DNA of 64,000 nucleotides from RYN-230 sp963837515. GTDB taxonomy: Bacteria; Actinomycetota; Actinomycetes; Streptosporangiales; Streptosporangiaceae. Below the pieces are notes generated by a model. The model searched no databases, was not told the origin of the DNA, and saw only the letters and a list, made by a program, of their open reading frames with translations. The stretch lies in NCBI GenBank assembly GCA_963837515.1, contig CAWINT010000002.1, forward strand, positions 1,240,001-1,304,000, in the 5' to 3' direction. Position 1 is the first letter of the stretch, and each line of letters opens with the position of its first letter. Both the position numbers and the translations under genes were made by a program. Of the stretch, positions 23,997-34,468 are shown in pieces.

Positions 23997-25217
23997 GTGA
24001 GTACGTCGATTGAGCGTCCCCCGGCGGCGGTCGCGGGCCGCGGCACGCCCAGCCTGCTGTACGACGAGGCCGAGGAGGACCTGCGCGGCGCGCTCCGCGC
24101 GCTGCTGCAGCAGCGCGCCGGCTGGCCCGCGGTGCTGGCCCGCACCGAGACCGCCGATACCTACGACACCGCGCTGTGGCGGGCGCTCGCCGCCGAGGTC
24201 GGCTGCGCCGGGCTGCTGATCCCGGAGCGCCACGGGGGCGCCGGGGCCAGCTACCGGGAGATGGCCGTGGTCGCCGAGGAAGCGGGCCGCGCGGTCGCCC
24301 CGGTCCCGTACCTGGGCAGCGCGGTGCTGGCCACCGCCGTGGCCCTGCGCAGCAGCGACGCGGCGCTGCTGCGCGGGCTGGCGTCCGGCGAGCTGACCGC
24401 CACGCTGGCCGTCCCGTTCGCCACCCGGCCCGCCGGCCACGGCCCGCGGCGCTCCGGTACCGCTGGCGGGGCGGCCCGGCCGGGGAGTGTCCGGGTGGCG
24501 AACACCGAGCCGGGCGACCCGGCCGGGCAGGCCCGGCTGACCGGTACCGTGCCCGGGATCGCCGACGCGCTGCCCGCCGGCGTCCTGCTGGTGCCCGCGG
24601 ACGGGTTGCTGGCCGGGCTGTACGCCGTGGACGCCGCCGCCCCCGGGGTGCGCCTCGAACCAGTGGTGTCGCTGGACCAGACCCGGCAGCTGGCCGACCT
24701 GACCCTGGACCGGGCGCCGGCCCGCACCGTCGCGGCCGGGCCGCCCGCCGTGGACGCGGTGGCCAGCGCCCTCGCCGCCGGGGCGGCCATGCTCGCCGCC
24801 GAGCAGCTCGGGGTGGCCGAACGCTGCCTCGAGCTGACCGTCAGCTACCTCAAGGAGCGGTACCAGTTCGCCCGCCCGGTCGGCTCGTTCCAGGCGCTCA
24901 AGCACCGGCTGGCCGATCTGTGGGTGACGGTCAGCCAGGCCCGGGCAGCCAGCCGTTACGCGGCCGCCTGCCTGGCCGGCGGTGACCCGGACGCCGCGGT
25001 CGCGGTGGCCCTGGCCAAGTCGGCCTGCGGCGAGGCGGCCACGCTGGCGGCCCAGGAGTGCGTCCAGCTGCACGGCGGTATCGGCTTCACCTGGGAGCAC
25101 CCAGCGCACCTGTACCTGAAGCGGGCCAAGGCCACCTCGATCGCGTTCGGCACGCCGGACTGGCACCGGTCGGCGCTGGCGGACCTGGCGGGGCTCCCGC
25201 CCGCGCCGGCGCCATGA
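23997..25217 (+). CDS. Acyl-CoA dehydrogenase, partner subunit
   Basis: The 406-residue protein from GTG 23997 (ggagga site) has the fold's first helical domain (LLIPERHGGAGASYREMAVV). Its middle domain is shortened and diverged (VRVANTEPGDPAGQARLTGT), without the clear FAD-loop TEP/SD motif of its neighbour. The C-terminal half keeps VSYLKERYQFARPVGSFQAL and ECVQLHGGIGFTWEHPAHLY. This is the look of the second subunit of a heteromeric pair. Its ATGA overlap with the next SDR gene ties it into the operon. Confidence 0.84.
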   Translation: MSTSIERPPAAVAGRGTPSLLYDEAEEDLRGALRALLQQRAGWPAVLARTETADTYDTALWRALAAEVGCAGLLIPERHGGAGASYREMAVVAEEAGRAVAPVPYLGSAVLATAVALRSSDAALLRGLASGELTATLAVPFATRPAGHGPRRSGTAGGAARPGSVRVANTEPGDPAGQARLTGTVPGIADALPAGVLLVPADGLLAGLYAVDAAAPGVRLEPVVSLDQTRQLADLTLDRAPARTVAAGPPAVDAVASALAAGAAMLAAEQLGVAERCLELTVSYLKERYQFARPVGSFQALKHRLADLWVTVSQARAASRYAAACLAGGDPDAAVAVALAKSACGEAATLAAQECVQLHGGIGFTWEHPAHLYLKRAKATSIAFGTPDWHRSALADLAGLPPAPAP

Positions 25218-25990
25218 GGCCGGTCAACGGTGCCGGGGTCGTGGTCACCGGCGCGGGCAGCGGCATCGGCGCCGCGCTGGCCCGCCGGTTGGCCGCCGAA
25301 GGGGCCCGGGTGGTCGTGAACGACCTCGACGCGGCGGCGGCGACGGCGGTCGCCGCGTCGTGCGGGGCCGTCGCGCAGCCCGGCGACGCGGCCAGCGAGG
25401 CCGGGGTGGCCGCGCTGATCAGCGCGGCCACCGCCGCGCTCGGCCACATCGACCTGTACTGCGCCAACGCCGGGATCGCCCGGGAAGGCGGCGCCGACGC
25501 CAGCGAACCGGACTGGGCGGATAGCTGGCAGGTCAACGTGATGGCGCACGTCCGGGCGGCCCGGCTGCTGCTGCCGGCCTGGCTGGAACGCGGCGAGGGG
25601 CACCTGATCTGCACCGTCTCAGCGGCCGGGCTGCTAACGATGCTGGGCTCGGCGCCGTACTCGGTGACCAAGCACGCCGCGCTGGCCTTCGCCGAGTGGC
25701 TGGCGGCCAGCTACTCCCACCGCGGCGTCACGGTGCAGGCGCTCTGCCCGCAGGGGGTGCGTACTCCGCTGCTGGAGGCGTCCGGGCCGGTCGGCCAGGC
25801 GCTGCTGGCCGAGGCGGCGATCAGCCCGGAGGCGGTGGCCGACGCGGTCCTGGCGGCCCTCGCGGATAGGCGGTTCCTCATCCTGCCGCATCCGGAGGTG
25901 GCGCAGATGTACTCCCGCCGGGCCACCGACCCGGACCGCTGGCTGGCCGGGATAAACCGGCTACAGCGCCAGGTGGAGCAGCTGCCCTGA
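25214..25990 (+). CDS. Short-chain dehydrogenase/reductase
   Basis: The 258-residue SDR has TGAGSGIGAALARRLA, the Asp of VVVNDLDAAA (NAD-type), CANAGIAREGGADA in place of NNAG, and the catalytic TVSAAGLLTMLGSAPYSVTK. The C-terminal part (LADRRFLILPHPEVAQMY) matches a subgroup common beside acyl-CoA dehydrogenases. It probably oxidises a hydroxyacyl or alcohol intermediate of the same pathway. ATG 25214 overlaps the upstream stop. Confidence 0.85.
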   Translation: MRPVNGAGVVVTGAGSGIGAALARRLAAEGARVVVNDLDAAAATAVAASCGAVAQPGDAASEAGVAALISAATAALGHIDLYCANAGIAREGGADASEPDWADSWQVNVMAHVRAARLLLPAWLERGEGHLICTVSAAGLLTMLGSAPYSVTKHAALAFAEWLAASYSHRGVTVQALCPQGVRTPLLEASGPVGQALLAEAAISPEAVADAVLAALADRRFLILPHPEVAQMYSRRATDPDRWLAGINRLQRQVEQLP

Positions 25991-26043
25991 GCTGACCGGC
26001 CGGTAACCCGCGGCCGGGCCCCCGGGTGGGGCATGCTGTCCGC

Positions 26044-26511
26044 ATGAAGCCCGCCATGGGGATGCTGCACCATCTCGAGCTCTGGGTGCCTGACCTGAGC
26101 CGGGCCGAGCACACCTGGGGCTGGCTGCTCGGCGCGCTCGGCTACGAGATCTACCAGCAGTGGCCGGAAGGCACGAGCTGGCGGTCCGGCGACACCTACA
26201 TCGTGCTCGAGCAGTCCCCCGCCCGCAGCGCATTCCGCCATGACCGGTTCCGCCCGGGGGTGAACCACGTGGCTTTCCACGTCACCGACCGGGCCACGGT
26301 GGACCGGCTGGTGGGGGAGGCGCTGCTGCACGGCTGGCGGCTGCTGTTCGCCGACCGGCACCCGTACGCCGGCGGAGCGCAGCACTACGCGGCCTATCTG
26401 GAAGACCGGGACGGCTATGAGGTGGAACTGGTCGCCATCCCCGAGGGGCGGCACAGCGCAGGCGGTGCCGCCGATCGCCCGGCCGATCCACCGGCTGGCC
26501 GCTCCGGATGA
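26044..26511 (+). CDS. VOC-family protein (glyoxalase-like)
   Basis: The ~155-residue protein contains one VOC unit: MLHHLELWVPDLSRAEHTWGWLLGA with a metal-ligand His, VNHVAFHVTDRATVDRLVGE with His, and YAAYLEDRDGYEVELVAIPE with the closing Glu. The LHHLELWV/HVAFHV pattern resembles small actinobacterial members of unknown substrate. ATG 26044 is chosen; 26026 and 26053 are possible. A low-complexity tail of ~20 residues ends it. Confidence 0.78.
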   Translation: MKPAMGMLHHLELWVPDLSRAEHTWGWLLGALGYEIYQQWPEGTSWRSGDTYIVLEQSPARSAFRHDRFRPGVNHVAFHVTDRATVDRLVGEALLHGWRLLFADRHPYAGGAQHYAAYLEDRDGYEVELVAIPEGRHSAGGAADRPADPPAGRSG

Positions 26512-26565
26512 GGGGCAGGCGACCGGCCCGGGCAGGAGGAGGGGACCCGCCCAGGCCGGTCGCGG

Positions 26566-29112
26566 CTAACCGGCGGTGACCGTGGACGTGAGCCTGAGGT
26601 CCCGGGAGGAGCGGCCGACGGCGACGGTGAACTCGCCGGGCGGCCACACCCACCGGGCGGCCTGCTCGTCGTAGCGGGCGAACAGCCGCGCCGGGACGGT
26701 CAGGGCCAGGTCCGCGGCCTCGCCGGGACCGGCGGTGGCGGACCCGAACGTGGCCAGCACCCGGACCGGGCGCCCCGGGTCCGGCTGCGGGCCCCCCAGG
26801 TAGACCTGGACCACCTCACGGCCGGCCCGGTGACCGGTGTTGCGCACCCGGATCCGCAGCGGCAGGTCGGTCCCGGGCGCCACGGTCGCGGGCGCGGACA
26901 GCGCCTCGTACTCCCAGCCGGTGTAGCCGAGGCCGTGGCCGAACGGGAACAGCGGGACGGTCCCCGCCGCGTCGTACCCGCGGTACCCGACGAGCAGGCC
27001 CTCGGTGTAGCTCAGCCGCCCGCCATCCGGCACGGCGTGCAGCACCGGCGCGTCCCGCTCCGCCGCGGGCAGGGTCACCGGCAGCCGCCCGCCCGGCTCG
27101 GCCCGGCCCAGCAGCACGTCGGCCAGGGCCGCGCCCATGGCCTGGCCGGGCAGCCAGGCGTAGAGCACCGCGGCGACCCGGCCCGCCCACGGCATGAGCA
27201 CCGGCATGCCCGCGTTGACCACCACCACCGTGCGCGGGTTGGCCGCGCTCACCCGTTCGATGAGTTCGTCCTGCCGCCCGGGCAGGCGCAGCGACGGCCG
27301 GTCGAACCCTTCGCTCTCGGTGGTTTCGGCCGATCCGGCCACCACGACCGCCACGTCCGCGGCGGTGGCCGCGGCCACCGCCGCGGCCAGCGCGGCCTCC
27401 TCGTCCGGCGCGGCGACGATGCCGAGCCGGACCGCCAGCGGTCCCTCCGCCGTGGCCGCCGGCCGGAAGTCGAGCCGCACGTCGGTGAGCTCGCCCGCGG
27501 TGAGCTGCACCTGGCCGGTGATCTGCCCGGGGCGGGTCATCGTCTCCACCGGGTCGTCCGGCACCGGCGTGTCACCCTGGGCCGCCACCGTGCCGTCCAC
27601 GGTCACCCGCAGCCGGCCCACGCCCGCCGCCCCGACCACGTGCGGCCCGGTGTGCTCCGGGGTGTAGCTGGCCCGTACCGTCACCGTGCCCGGCTCGCCC
27701 CAGCCGACTCCCGCCGGCACCCCGTCACCCCACCAGGCGAACAGGGTGCCGCTGCGGTGCTCGCTGCCGATCAGCGTGCCGTCGGCGGTCCGGAATTCCA
27801 GCCGGACGCCCGGCTGGCCGGTCACCGGGTCGGTCACCGTGCCCGCCGGCGGTTCCGGCACGATCTCCCAGGTATGGCAGCCGGGACTGACCGTGACCGT
27901 GGCCTGCCCGCCCAGCGCCGCGCGCAGCGCGGCGACCGGGGTGGACACGGCGGCCGGATGCACCGCCGCACTGCCGCCGCCCTGGATCACCGGGTGCGCC
28001 GCGTTGGGACCGATGAGCGCGACCTGGCGGGTGGCCGCCGGGTCGATGGGCAGCGCGGCCCGCTCGTTGCGCAGCAGGGTGAACGAGGCCGCCGCCACCC
28101 GGCGCAACAGGCCGGGATCGGCCAGCGCCGCCCCGCGCGGGGCGGCGCCATCCAGGGCGTTACCGTCCAAGGTGCGGCCGTCCAGGGCGTTACCGTCCCG
28201 GGCGGGCGCGCCGTCCGCGGACGGCGCCGGGACCGGGAAGGTGAGCGCTCCTACCTGGCGGGCCACCTCCAGCAGCCGGAGCACCTTGTCGTCGATCACC
28301 TCCTCGGGCACGGTCCCGTCCCGGACCGCGGCGACCAGCGCCGCGCCCCACGGGCTGTCCGGCCCGGGCATGGCCAGGTCCAGCCCGGCCACGGCGGTGG
28401 CCACGGTGCTCCGGGTGGCATCCCAGTCCGAGACGATCACGCCGGTGAAGCCCCACTCGTCCTTGAGCACCTCCCGCAGCAGCCGGGCGTGCTCGGTCAT
28501 CAGCGACCCGTTGACCGCGTTGTAGGCGGCCATCACCATCGCGGTGCCCGCCTCGCGGACGCACGCTTCGAACGGCACCAGGTACAGCTCACGCAGCACC
28601 GCCTCGGGGATCTGCGCGTCGTAGGTCCACCGCTCGGTCTCGGAGTCGTTGCCCACGTAGTGCTTGACCGCGGCGCCCACCCCGCCGTCGGCCAGGCCGC
28701 GGACGTAGCCGACGGCCAGCCGGGCGGTGAGCACCGGGTCCTCCGAGAAGCACTCGAAGCCCCGGCCGCCGAGCGGGGTCCGCATCAGGTTGATGGTCGG
28801 GGCCAGCACGACGTGCACGCCCTTGGCCCGCGCCTCGGCGGCCATCGCCTTGGTCAGCTCGCGGACCAGGTCGGCGTCCCAGGTGGCGCCGAGCGCCGAC
28901 GGGCACGGCAGGCTGGCCGATGGATTCCGGTCATCCTTGGTGATGCCGCGCACCCCGGCCGGCCCGTCCGACATCACGATCGGGCGCAGGCCGAGGGCGT
29001 CGGCACCGTAGGTGCGCCAGCTGTCCGCTCCGGTCAGCAGGCGCACCTTCTCCTCGACGGGGAGCGCAGCCACCAGGCTGCGCTCCGCCGTCGCCTCTGT
29101 AGACGGTGTCAT
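26566..29112 (-). CDS. GH3 beta-glucosidase with PA14 insert
   Basis: The 848-residue enzyme has the GH3 domain with SDGPAGVRG and HVVLAPTINLMRTPLGGRGF, the catalytic nucleophile Asp in GVIVSDWDATRSTV, and the second alpha/beta domain (VALIGPNAAHPVIQGGGSAA). A PA14-like insert of ~140 residues (SEHRSGTLFAWWGDG onward) and a fibronectin-III-like end (RVRNTGHRAGREVVQVYLGG) complete it. There is no signal peptide, so imported oligosaccharides would be cut in the cytoplasm. A short linker carries near-repeats (DGNALDG, DGRTLDG, DGNALDG). ATG 29112 is used. It is the last gene of the transporter locus. Confidence 0.9.
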   Translation of the reverse strand: MTPSTEATAERSLVAALPVEEKVRLLTGADSWRTYGADALGLRPIVMSDGPAGVRGITKDDRNPSASLPCPSALGATWDADLVRELTKAMAAEARAKGVHVVLAPTINLMRTPLGGRGFECFSEDPVLTARLAVGYVRGLADGGVGAAVKHYVGNDSETERWTYDAQIPEAVLRELYLVPFEACVREAGTAMVMAAYNAVNGSLMTEHARLLREVLKDEWGFTGVIVSDWDATRSTVATAVAGLDLAMPGPDSPWGAALVAAVRDGTVPEEVIDDKVLRLLEVARQVGALTFPVPAPSADGAPARDGNALDGRTLDGNALDGAAPRGAALADPGLLRRVAAASFTLLRNERAALPIDPAATRQVALIGPNAAHPVIQGGGSAAVHPAAVSTPVAALRAALGGQATVTVSPGCHTWEIVPEPPAGTVTDPVTGQPGVRLEFRTADGTLIGSEHRSGTLFAWWGDGVPAGVGWGEPGTVTVRASYTPEHTGPHVVGAAGVGRLRVTVDGTVAAQGDTPVPDDPVETMTRPGQITGQVQLTAGELTDVRLDFRPAATAEGPLAVRLGIVAAPDEEAALAAAVAAATAADVAVVVAGSAETTESEGFDRPSLRLPGRQDELIERVSAANPRTVVVVNAGMPVLMPWAGRVAAVLYAWLPGQAMGAALADVLLGRAEPGGRLPVTLPAAERDAPVLHAVPDGGRLSYTEGLLVGYRGYDAAGTVPLFPFGHGLGYTGWEYEALSAPATVAPGTDLPLRIRVRNTGHRAGREVVQVYLGGPQPDPGRPVRVLATFGSATAGPGEAADLALTVPARLFARYDEQAARWVWPPGEFTVAVGRSSRDLRLTSTVTAG

Positions 29113-29140
29113 CAAGATCCTTCGTCGGGTCCTGGAAAGA

Positions 29141-30856
29141 TCAGGACTTCGGCGTGAGCTGCAGGATCGTGTACTCGATGTACGGCGTGTTGGGCACCGG
29201 GTTCATGTACGGGTTGCTGGCCGACGGCCACCCGGTGTAGTTCCTGGTCGAGACCTCGGCCCAGGCCCCGCCGTTGAGCAGCGGGATGACTGGCACGTCG
29301 GTGGTCATGATCTGCTCCAGCTTGGTGATGGCCGCCTTCTGGGTGGCTGGGTCACCGGAGCCCGCGAACTGCTGCAGCGCCGCCTGGGCCTGCGGGCTGT
29401 TGTACCGCCCGAAGTCGCCGCCGGCCGGCTTGCCGATCGGCGCCGCCAGCGTGCTGTCCATCCAGTTGTCGTAGATGAAGAAGGGGTTGGGTCCCTGGTT
29501 GCTCCAGTGGATGGTGGCGTCGAAGTTCCCGTTGGCGACGTTCCCCGCCCACACGGTCGGGTTGCCGATGCCGTTCACCGAGGTGTCGAAGCCTTGCGCG
29601 TTCAGCTGCTTGGAGAGGATCTGGTCGTCGGTGTAGTAGTCGCTGTAGGGCACCGGGTCCTGGATCGCGAACTTGATCGTCTGCCCGTTCTTCGTCCACT
29701 TGCCGCCCGACTTGGCGTAGCCGTCGGACTGCAGGATCGAGGTGACCTTGGCCGCGCTGCCGGTAGCCGGCAGGTTGTTGGCCAGCGACGGGTCCAGGTA
29801 GGACTGGTGGTTGGGGAGCAGCAGGCCGCTGGTCGAGTTGACCGGTGGCTCGTAGCCGGTCTCACCCTGGACATTGAGCTGGTTCCGGTTGATCGCGTAG
29901 CTGATCGCCTGGCGCACCTTCGCGTCGTTCAGCGGCGCCTTGGTGACGTTGAGGAACAGGCTCACCACGTTGTTCGCGCTGAAGTACGGCTGGCCGGTGG
30001 TCCAGGTGTGGTTATCCTGGCTCTTGGCCAGGTAGTTGCCCTGGATGTTGGCGATGTAGTTACCCGCAAAGTCGATCTGCCCGCTGGCCACCGGGGGCAC
30101 CAGGTTGGCGTTGGTGTTGTACGCCGGGAAGTCGACTTCGGGCACGTGCACCTTGGACTTCTGCCAGTAGTGCGGGTTCTGCTTGAGCGTGAAGCCCTGG
30201 GGGCTGAACTTGTCCAGCATGAACGGGCCGGTGCCGACCGGGTTGGCGTCCGCGTAGGTGGACGGGTCGCTCACCGACGACCAGACGTGCTGCGGCACGA
30301 TGTAGACCTGTCCGATCAGGAACAGGTTGGCGTACTGCGGTTTGGAGAACTTGAGCACCGCTGTGGTCGCGTCCGGCGCCGAGGCGCTGGTCACGATCGG
30401 CGCGCCGTTGGTGTTCAGCTTCGGGTTGCTCTTGAGCATATTGAAGGTGAAGGCGACGTCGCTGGCGCTGAAGGCCTTGCCGTCGTTCCACTTGACGCCG
30501 GAGCGGATGGTCAGCGTCAGCGTTGTCCCGTCGTCCGACCAGGCAGATTTGGTCGCCAGCATCGGGATCGGGGCCTGGGCCGAGTTCAGCGTGTTGAAGA
30601 TGAACAGCGGCTCGTTGTAGAGGGAAACCGCGTTGGTCAGGTATCCGGTGGCGGTCAGCGAGAACGGGTTGAACGTGTCCGTCATGGGGGAGAGCGGGGT
30701 GCTCTCCACCACCAGCGTCTTCCCTGTCGTGGTGCCGCCGGAGCCTCCGCCGCTGCCGGCGTTGTTGTTGTTGTTGCTGCCGCCGCTGCTGCAGGCGGCG
30801 ATTCCCATGGCCAGCGCACTGGCCACGGCCATGCTTGCGAGCACTCTGTGCTTCAT
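29141..30856 (-). CDS. Substrate-binding lipoprotein of a family-5 (Dpp/Opp-type) ABC importer
   Basis: The 571-residue protein has a lipoprotein signal peptide ending MGIAAC (Cys22), a Asn/Gly-rich linker, and the SBP_bac_5 domain. Visible motifs are TLTIRSGVKWNDGKAFSASD, ADANPVGTGPFMLDKF and VRQAISYAINRNQL. It captures solutes outside the cell for the permeases encoded upstream. The family takes peptides but also cello- and gluco-oligosaccharides. With a LacI regulator and a GH3 enzyme next to it, a sugar is the better guess. A 215-base gap separates it from the ATPase gene. Confidence 0.9.
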   Translation of the reverse strand: MKHRVLASMAVASALAMGIAACSSGGSNNNNNAGSGGGSGGTTTGKTLVVESTPLSPMTDTFNPFSLTATGYLTNAVSLYNEPLFIFNTLNSAQAPIPMLATKSAWSDDGTTLTLTIRSGVKWNDGKAFSASDVAFTFNMLKSNPKLNTNGAPIVTSASAPDATTAVLKFSKPQYANLFLIGQVYIVPQHVWSSVSDPSTYADANPVGTGPFMLDKFSPQGFTLKQNPHYWQKSKVHVPEVDFPAYNTNANLVPPVASGQIDFAGNYIANIQGNYLAKSQDNHTWTTGQPYFSANNVVSLFLNVTKAPLNDAKVRQAISYAINRNQLNVQGETGYEPPVNSTSGLLLPNHQSYLDPSLANNLPATGSAAKVTSILQSDGYAKSGGKWTKNGQTIKFAIQDPVPYSDYYTDDQILSKQLNAQGFDTSVNGIGNPTVWAGNVANGNFDATIHWSNQGPNPFFIYDNWMDSTLAAPIGKPAGGDFGRYNSPQAQAALQQFAGSGDPATQKAAITKLEQIMTTDVPVIPLLNGGAWAEVSTRNYTGWPSASNPYMNPVPNTPYIEYTILQLTPKS

Positions 30857-31071
30857 TGCTTAAACTCCGTTATGCCCGGCCGGCTCCAGCCGGCCTGTTG
30901 TGAGCGACCGTGTCGGGGTCTTTATCGGTGGGGCGGTGCGGGTCGGCCGGGTGCCGCAAGCTGGCGGCTGGGCGTCCCCGCTTCCGCAGTTAGCTGAGTC
31001 AGGTGTGCACGACGGCAGGTGGCCGTGCACCGGTGCGCGGCGCTACAGCCGCTAGGCGGCGTCCGGAGTCA

Positions 31072-32213
<1,142 letters not shown>

Positions 32214-32217
<4 letters not shown>

Positions 32218-33338
32218 GACGGCCTCCCGGGGTCACTGGCGGCGATGGTCGGTGCGAGGGGCGCCCGGCCGCGCTGGCTCACCGCGGCCGGGCCGTCACC
32301 GTCCCGGCCCGGCTCCGGCTGGGCCAGTTCGGCGGGCGGTGCCGTGGCGCCGTCCTGCAGCCAGCAGGCGACCAGGCGCCCGCGGCCGCCGGACGGCGGC
32401 TCAAGCGGCGGGGACTCCGCGCGGCAGCGGTCCATGGCGAACTGGCAGCGCGGGTGGAACACGCAGCCGACCGGTAGCATCCGCAGGTCCGGCGGCGAGC
32501 CGGGGATGCCGGTCATGTACCGGCGCGCCCCGTGCAGCGCCGGGAAGGAGTTCAGCAGGCCCAGCGTGTAGGGGTGCCGGGGGGAGCGGAACAGCTCCTC
32601 CGCGCCCGCCCGTTCGACCAGCCGGCCGGCGTACATGACCGCGATCGAGTCCGCGATCTCCACCAGCAGTGACAGGTCGTGGGTAATGAACAGCACCGCG
32701 AAGCCGAGCCGTTCGCGCAGCGCGCTCAGTTCCTCCAGGATCTCCCGCTGGGTGACCACGTCCAGCGCGGTGGTCGGCTCGTCCAGGATCACGATCTGCG
32801 GCTCCAGGGCCAGCGCCATCGCGATCATGACCCGCTGCCGCATCCCGCCGGACAGTTCGTGCGGGAAGCTGCCCAGCCGGTCCGCGGTGATGCCCACCAT
32901 GGCGAGCAGTTCCGCCGCCCGGCCGTGCCGGGCGGTCTTGTCCATCTCTGGCCGGTGGGCCTGCAGCACGTCGGTGAGCTGGGTGCCGATGGACAGCACC
33001 GGGTTCAGCGCGTTCATGGCCGACTGCAGCACGACCGCGATGTGCGACCAGCGCAGCCCGCGCAGCTCGGCCTCGTCGTGGGCCAGCAGGTCTACCGGTC
33101 GGCCGGGCTCGGGGTAGTAGAGCACCTCGCCGCCGGTGATCATCCCGGGGGCGCGGAGCAGCCGGATGGCGGCGTACGCCAGGGTGGACTTGCCGCTGCC
33201 GCTTTCCCCGGCCAGCCCCAGCACCTCGCCGCGGTGCAGGGTCAGGTCGGCGTCGAGGACCGCGTGCACGGCGTCCGGGCCCGCCCCGTAGTCGACCCGC
33301 AGGCCGCGGATCTCCAGCAGTGGCTCCCGGGTGATCAT
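32214..33338 (-). CDS. Dpp/Opp-type ABC importer ATPase (first, DppD-like)
   Basis: The 374-residue ATPase shows Walker A GESGSGKSTLAYAA, signature ELSGGMRQRVMIAMALA, Walker B IVILDEPTTALDVV, H-loop LFITHDLSLL and the C-terminal CVFHPRCQFAMDRCRAE cysteines. ATG 33338 overlaps the permease stop by four bases (ATGA) and sits at the family's normal start. Longer in-frame extension upstream is permease shadow. Confidence 0.9.
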
Positions 33339-34465
33339 GACGGCTGCTCCTGGGTGCTGTCGGCGATGGCGGCGTGGGCGGGAGCCGGGGTGGCGGCCGG
33401 GCCGCGCACCACCGGGGTGACGCCCAGCTCGAAGCGGCGCGGCAGTCCCTGCCCGCCGGACTTCTTGGCCCGGCGCCGGGTCAGCCCGGCCGCCCGCAGC
33501 CGCGGGTTGATGAACTCGTCGATGCCGAAGTTGAGCAACGCCAGCGCGGTCCCGAGGAACGCCACCATGAGGCCGGGCGGGATGTACCACCACCAGTAGC
33601 CGCTGAGCTCGGCGCTGTTGCTCTGCGCCTCGAACAGGATCCCGCCCCAGCTCCAGTGCTCCGGGTTGATCAGGCCGAGGAAGGCCAGGGCGGTGTAGGT
33701 GCCCACCCCGTAGAGCACGGTGAACAGGAACGACGAGGCGACCACCGGCATCAGGTTGGGCAGGATCTCGAACCCGATCACCCGCCAGCCGCGCTCGCCG
33801 ATGATCCGGGCCGACTCCACATAGTCCCGGGAGCGCAGCGAGAGCGTCTGGGCCCGGAGCACCCGCGCCCCCCACGCCCAGCCGGTGATCGCGATGATCA
33901 GGCCGACCAGCGCATCGTCGGAATTCTGCGAGGGGGGCAGGAAGCCGAAGACCACGATGAGCAGCGGCAGGGCCGGCAGCACCAGGAAGAAGTTGGCTAG
34001 CATGGACAGGGCGTCGTCGGACCAGCGGCCGCGCTGGTAGCCGGCGGTGACCCCGGCCACCACCGACAGCACGGTCGCCACCACCCCGGACAGCAGCGCC
34101 ACCAGGAACGTGCTCCGGCTGCCCACCAGCAGCTGGGAGAAGATGTCCTGCTGCTGGTTGGTGGTCCCGAGCCAGTGCGCGGCCGACGGCGGCATCGGGG
34201 TCCCGCTCGTGGTGGACAGGCTGGCCGACGGGTCGTACGGGGCCACGATCGGGCCGATGATGGCCAGGATCAGGAAGATGCCCGTGATCACCAGGCCGCT
34301 GATGATCTTGGGGGAGCGGGGCAGCTGCAGCCGCCGGATCCGGCTGGTCGCCGCCTCGGGGGAGGGCAGTGGGCCGCCCACCGCGGTGTCGGCCGAGCCG
34401 GTCCCGCCGACGCCGACTCCGCCGAGGCCGGCGCCGCCCAGGTCCGTGCCGGTGCCGATGGACAT
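33335..34465 (-). CDS. Dpp/Opp-type ABC permease (DppC-like)
   Basis: The 376-residue permease has a Gly-rich cytoplasmic N-terminus (~45 residues), then six helices. The inner-membrane motif is SARIIGERGWRVIGFEILPN, the EAA loop that contacts the ATPase. HWLGTTNQQQDIFSQLLVGS is typical of DppC. The C-terminal tail is long and basic. It follows the first permease with a three-base gap. Confidence 0.9.
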   Translation of the reverse strand: MSIGTGTDLGGAGLGGVGVGGTGSADTAVGGPLPSPEAATSRIRRLQLPRSPKIISGLVITGIFLILAIIGPIVAPYDPSASLSTTSGTPMPPSAAHWLGTTNQQQDIFSQLLVGSRSTFLVALLSGVVATVLSVVAGVTAGYQRGRWSDDALSMLANFFLVLPALPLLIVVFGFLPPSQNSDDALVGLIIAITGWAWGARVLRAQTLSLRSRDYVESARIIGERGWRVIGFEILPNLMPVVASSFLFTVLYGVGTYTALAFLGLINPEHWSWGGILFEAQSNSAELSGYWWWYIPPGLMVAFLGTALALLNFGIDEFINPRLRAAGLTRRRAKKSGGQGLPRRFELGVTPVVRGPAATPAPAHAAIADSTQEQPS

Positions 34466-34468
34466 GGC

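Noticed and set aside
26830..29157. 775-codon frame opposite the GH3 gene.
   Set aside because: It is antisense to a gene with clear catalytic motifs; its His/Arg/Gly-rich text is typical of high-G+C shadow frames.
29012..30997. 661-codon frame opposite the binding-protein gene.
   Set aside because: The minus strand has a signal peptide, lipobox and family-5 motifs; this frame has none.
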